64,000 bases of DNA, taken from positions 1 to 64,000 of the forward strand of contig CAUYUJ010020733.1 of NCBI GenBank assembly GCA_963575745.1, read 5' to 3'. Source of the stretch: Prorocentrum cordatum (taxonomy: Eukaryota; Sar; Dinophyceae; Prorocentrales; Prorocentraceae). Of this stretch, positions 62,566-64,000 are shown piece by piece (the first letter of the stretch is position 1; each line of letters opens with the position of its first letter). The position numbers and the translations under genes were made by a program. A model generated the notes under the pieces. That model saw nothing but the letters and a program-made list of their open reading frames with translations. It had not been told where the DNA came from and ran no database searches.

Positions 62566-63350
62566 CATATTAAAACTGCTCGCTCCTATCTGTTCACGTT
62601 CCAAACAATACGTATATCCCAAACCCTCGGTACCCGCCCTCGTCTTCGATCGTACCCCATTTGGGGTATATCTTTCTTACCTGCCACGTGCATTTAGTGC
62701 AGCCCCTAAAACAAGAGAAGAGAGGATGGGTGGAAGGGGGAGGCAGAAGAATGGAGCACGAGAGAAATTAGCATGAGGGATGCAAGGAACAGAAAACAAG
62801 TGGTAGAACCAGGCGGGCAGATCGGGAGGGCAGACCCATAGCGGGCATTTCGGGAAGGTGGGCCCGGGCGACGAGGTCGAGCAGGCGGGTTGCTGAAGCG
62901 TGGGTCCTGCATGAATCGCGAGGACGTCTTGAGTGATATCGCGATTCCCAGGTAAATTGAGAAAAGCCAAAGCGCGAGAGCGTGGTTCCTGAGCGCCCAG
63001 AGCGCATCGTCTGAATAAATTGAGAGGGAGTCCCACGCGGGAGCGCGATGCGTACATGAACGCACATGAATTGTGAGGAATTCCCACGCGAGAGCGCGAC
63101 TTGGAATGAATTGTAAAGAGGTAGCAGGCGGGAGCCGTTGTTGTTGGAAACCGGCGGCCAGGGGCACAGTTTGAGCCCCGTGACTTTCCCCGATCAAAAG
63201 CAGGGTGCGAGCCCCAGGGGAAGCACTTCAATTGAAAAAACACAATTGTCACCGGAGGGGGTAATCAAATAATAATTATTCTTCAGTAGTGAGAGTGCAA
63301 CAACAGCAAGAGTAACAATAGCAACAACAACCACCACAACATCATCATTT
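62566..63350. repeat. Dispersed repeat unit, copy 3, and degenerate GGGAGCGCGA units
   Basis: CTCGTCTTCGATCGTACCCC at 62639. AGTCCCACGCGGGAGCGCGA and TTCCCACGCGAGAGCGCGAC at 63030-63105. GCAGGCGGGAGCCGTTGTTG at 63123. CAGGGTGCGAGCCCCAGGGG at 63203. ATTCTTCAG, then CAACAACAGC. Confidence 0.65.
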
Positions 63351-63359
63351 AGTAGAAAC

Positions 63360-63652
63360 AAGCATCGATGGTCCGCTCGGAGATCTTGGACCAGCGCTGG
63401 GGCCGCACACCGTGGCGCCGACTGCGCCACCAGGGTTGGGGCCCAGCCTCGACCCTAGACACCCGCGGGCCCCTCCAGCGAGTTCAACGCTCCTGCAATG
63501 CGTCCTTATCCCAGGGAGGCGGGGTGAGGCGAGCCCGCGATGGCGGTCAGTCAGGGCCGGCCTTACCGAGGGCAGCGAAAGGGGGGGGGCCCCGGGCCCT
63601 CAGCGAAGAACTGCTGCGGGCAGGAGTCGGAGCCGAAGGCGGAGAGACGATA
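63360..63652. other. No gene recognised
   Basis: GC-rich sequence open on both strands; no splice-consistent exon. Confidence 0.35.
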
Positions 63653-63839
63653 GAGTCAACCCGTATCAGAAGGATGCGAGGTAAGGATGCAAGGGCCTTG
63701 GAAGCCCATCCCGAAGCTTTAGTCCCATGTGAACGTTTTTCCAACGAAGTTGGCCAGCGAAAGTCGCTGAGTATGCGCCGAAGGGGCAAGCATGCACGGG
63801 TACACTTGGGAAAGCGGCCAATCCTTACGATGGGGGTTG
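63653..63839. repeat. TAAGGATGC dispersed element, copy 3
   Basis: AGTCAACCCGTATCAGAAGG, AAGGGCCTTGGAAGCCCATC, GGGTACACTTGGGAAAGC, CAATCCTTACGATG. Confidence 0.75.
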
Positions 63840-64000
63840 CCTGTAGCAAGAATCGGAAAGGTGGGCGCAGGCGTCGGAAGAAAGAGAACCAGCGGGAGCC
63901 ATGGAGGTAGGAACAGGAGTCGGAGAGACGATCGCACGAGTGGACAAGGTGGGCGCAGGGATCGGAAGATGGCAGAATATGGGGCTTCTGAGGATCCAAG

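Overview
This window is almost certainly nuclear DNA of a dinoflagellate (genus not determinable). Three things point that way. An 18-base near-match to the dinoflagellate trans-spliced leader lies 47 bases upstream of a start codon. Small, mostly GC3-rich exons are split by introns that begin G-T, G-C or G-A directly after an AG and end AG followed by G. Every exon I can support with confidence is on the minus strand, as in the one-direction gene arrays of dinoflagellates. No bacterial operon, ribosome-binding site, CRISPR array, rRNA or intact tRNA gene is visible. Most long open frames are by-products of GC-rich or triplet-repeat DNA.

Three split genes can be supported, read right to left. 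(1) A coiled-coil-like protein of unknown function, exons near 57.8, 52.45 and 52.2 kb. (2) An UNC119/PDE6-delta family lipid-binding chaperone, exons near 45.4, 42.16 and 41.5 kb, recognised by sequence; its 5' part and last residues were not found. (3) An unrecognised protein with a complete start at 3951 and seven phase-consistent exons down to about 0.5 kb. Less certain minus-strand exons lie at 37.7-41.2, 43.6, 28.99-29.13, 24.8-25.1, 54.98-55.15, 52.75-52.87 and 14.23-14.39 kb.

The rest is a dense mosaic of repeats. About twenty CCT/GGA tracts (one broken by a 100-N assembly gap at 34098-34197), CT, CA/CACG, TA and CAA microsatellites, and minisatellites with units of 7 to 768 bp account for much of it. 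Between them are at least a dozen families of short inverted-repeat elements (about 120-380 bp, none with a transposase), each in two to seven diverged copies. The most notable are the TCGGGCATGTCC family; a 165-bp element at 37.81-37.97 kb whose inverted ends carry both a GTAAG donor and a TTACAG acceptor and which sits where a candidate reading frame breaks; a 200-bp foldback element in two copies 38 kb apart; and a 156-bp hairpin at 48.65 kb.

Layout: 0-4 kb gene 3; 4-37 kb repeat mosaic with a few candidate exons; 37.7-43.8 kb exon-rich minus strand including the 3' part of UNC119; 45.3-45.45 kb an UNC119 exon; 46-52 kb mosaic; 52.1-57.9 kb coiled-coil gene; 58-64 kb minisatellites and CAA-bearing dispersed repeats. 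Exon ends were set by eye from splice motifs, reading phase and amino-acid texture. Only the UNC119 exons rest on recognised homology.
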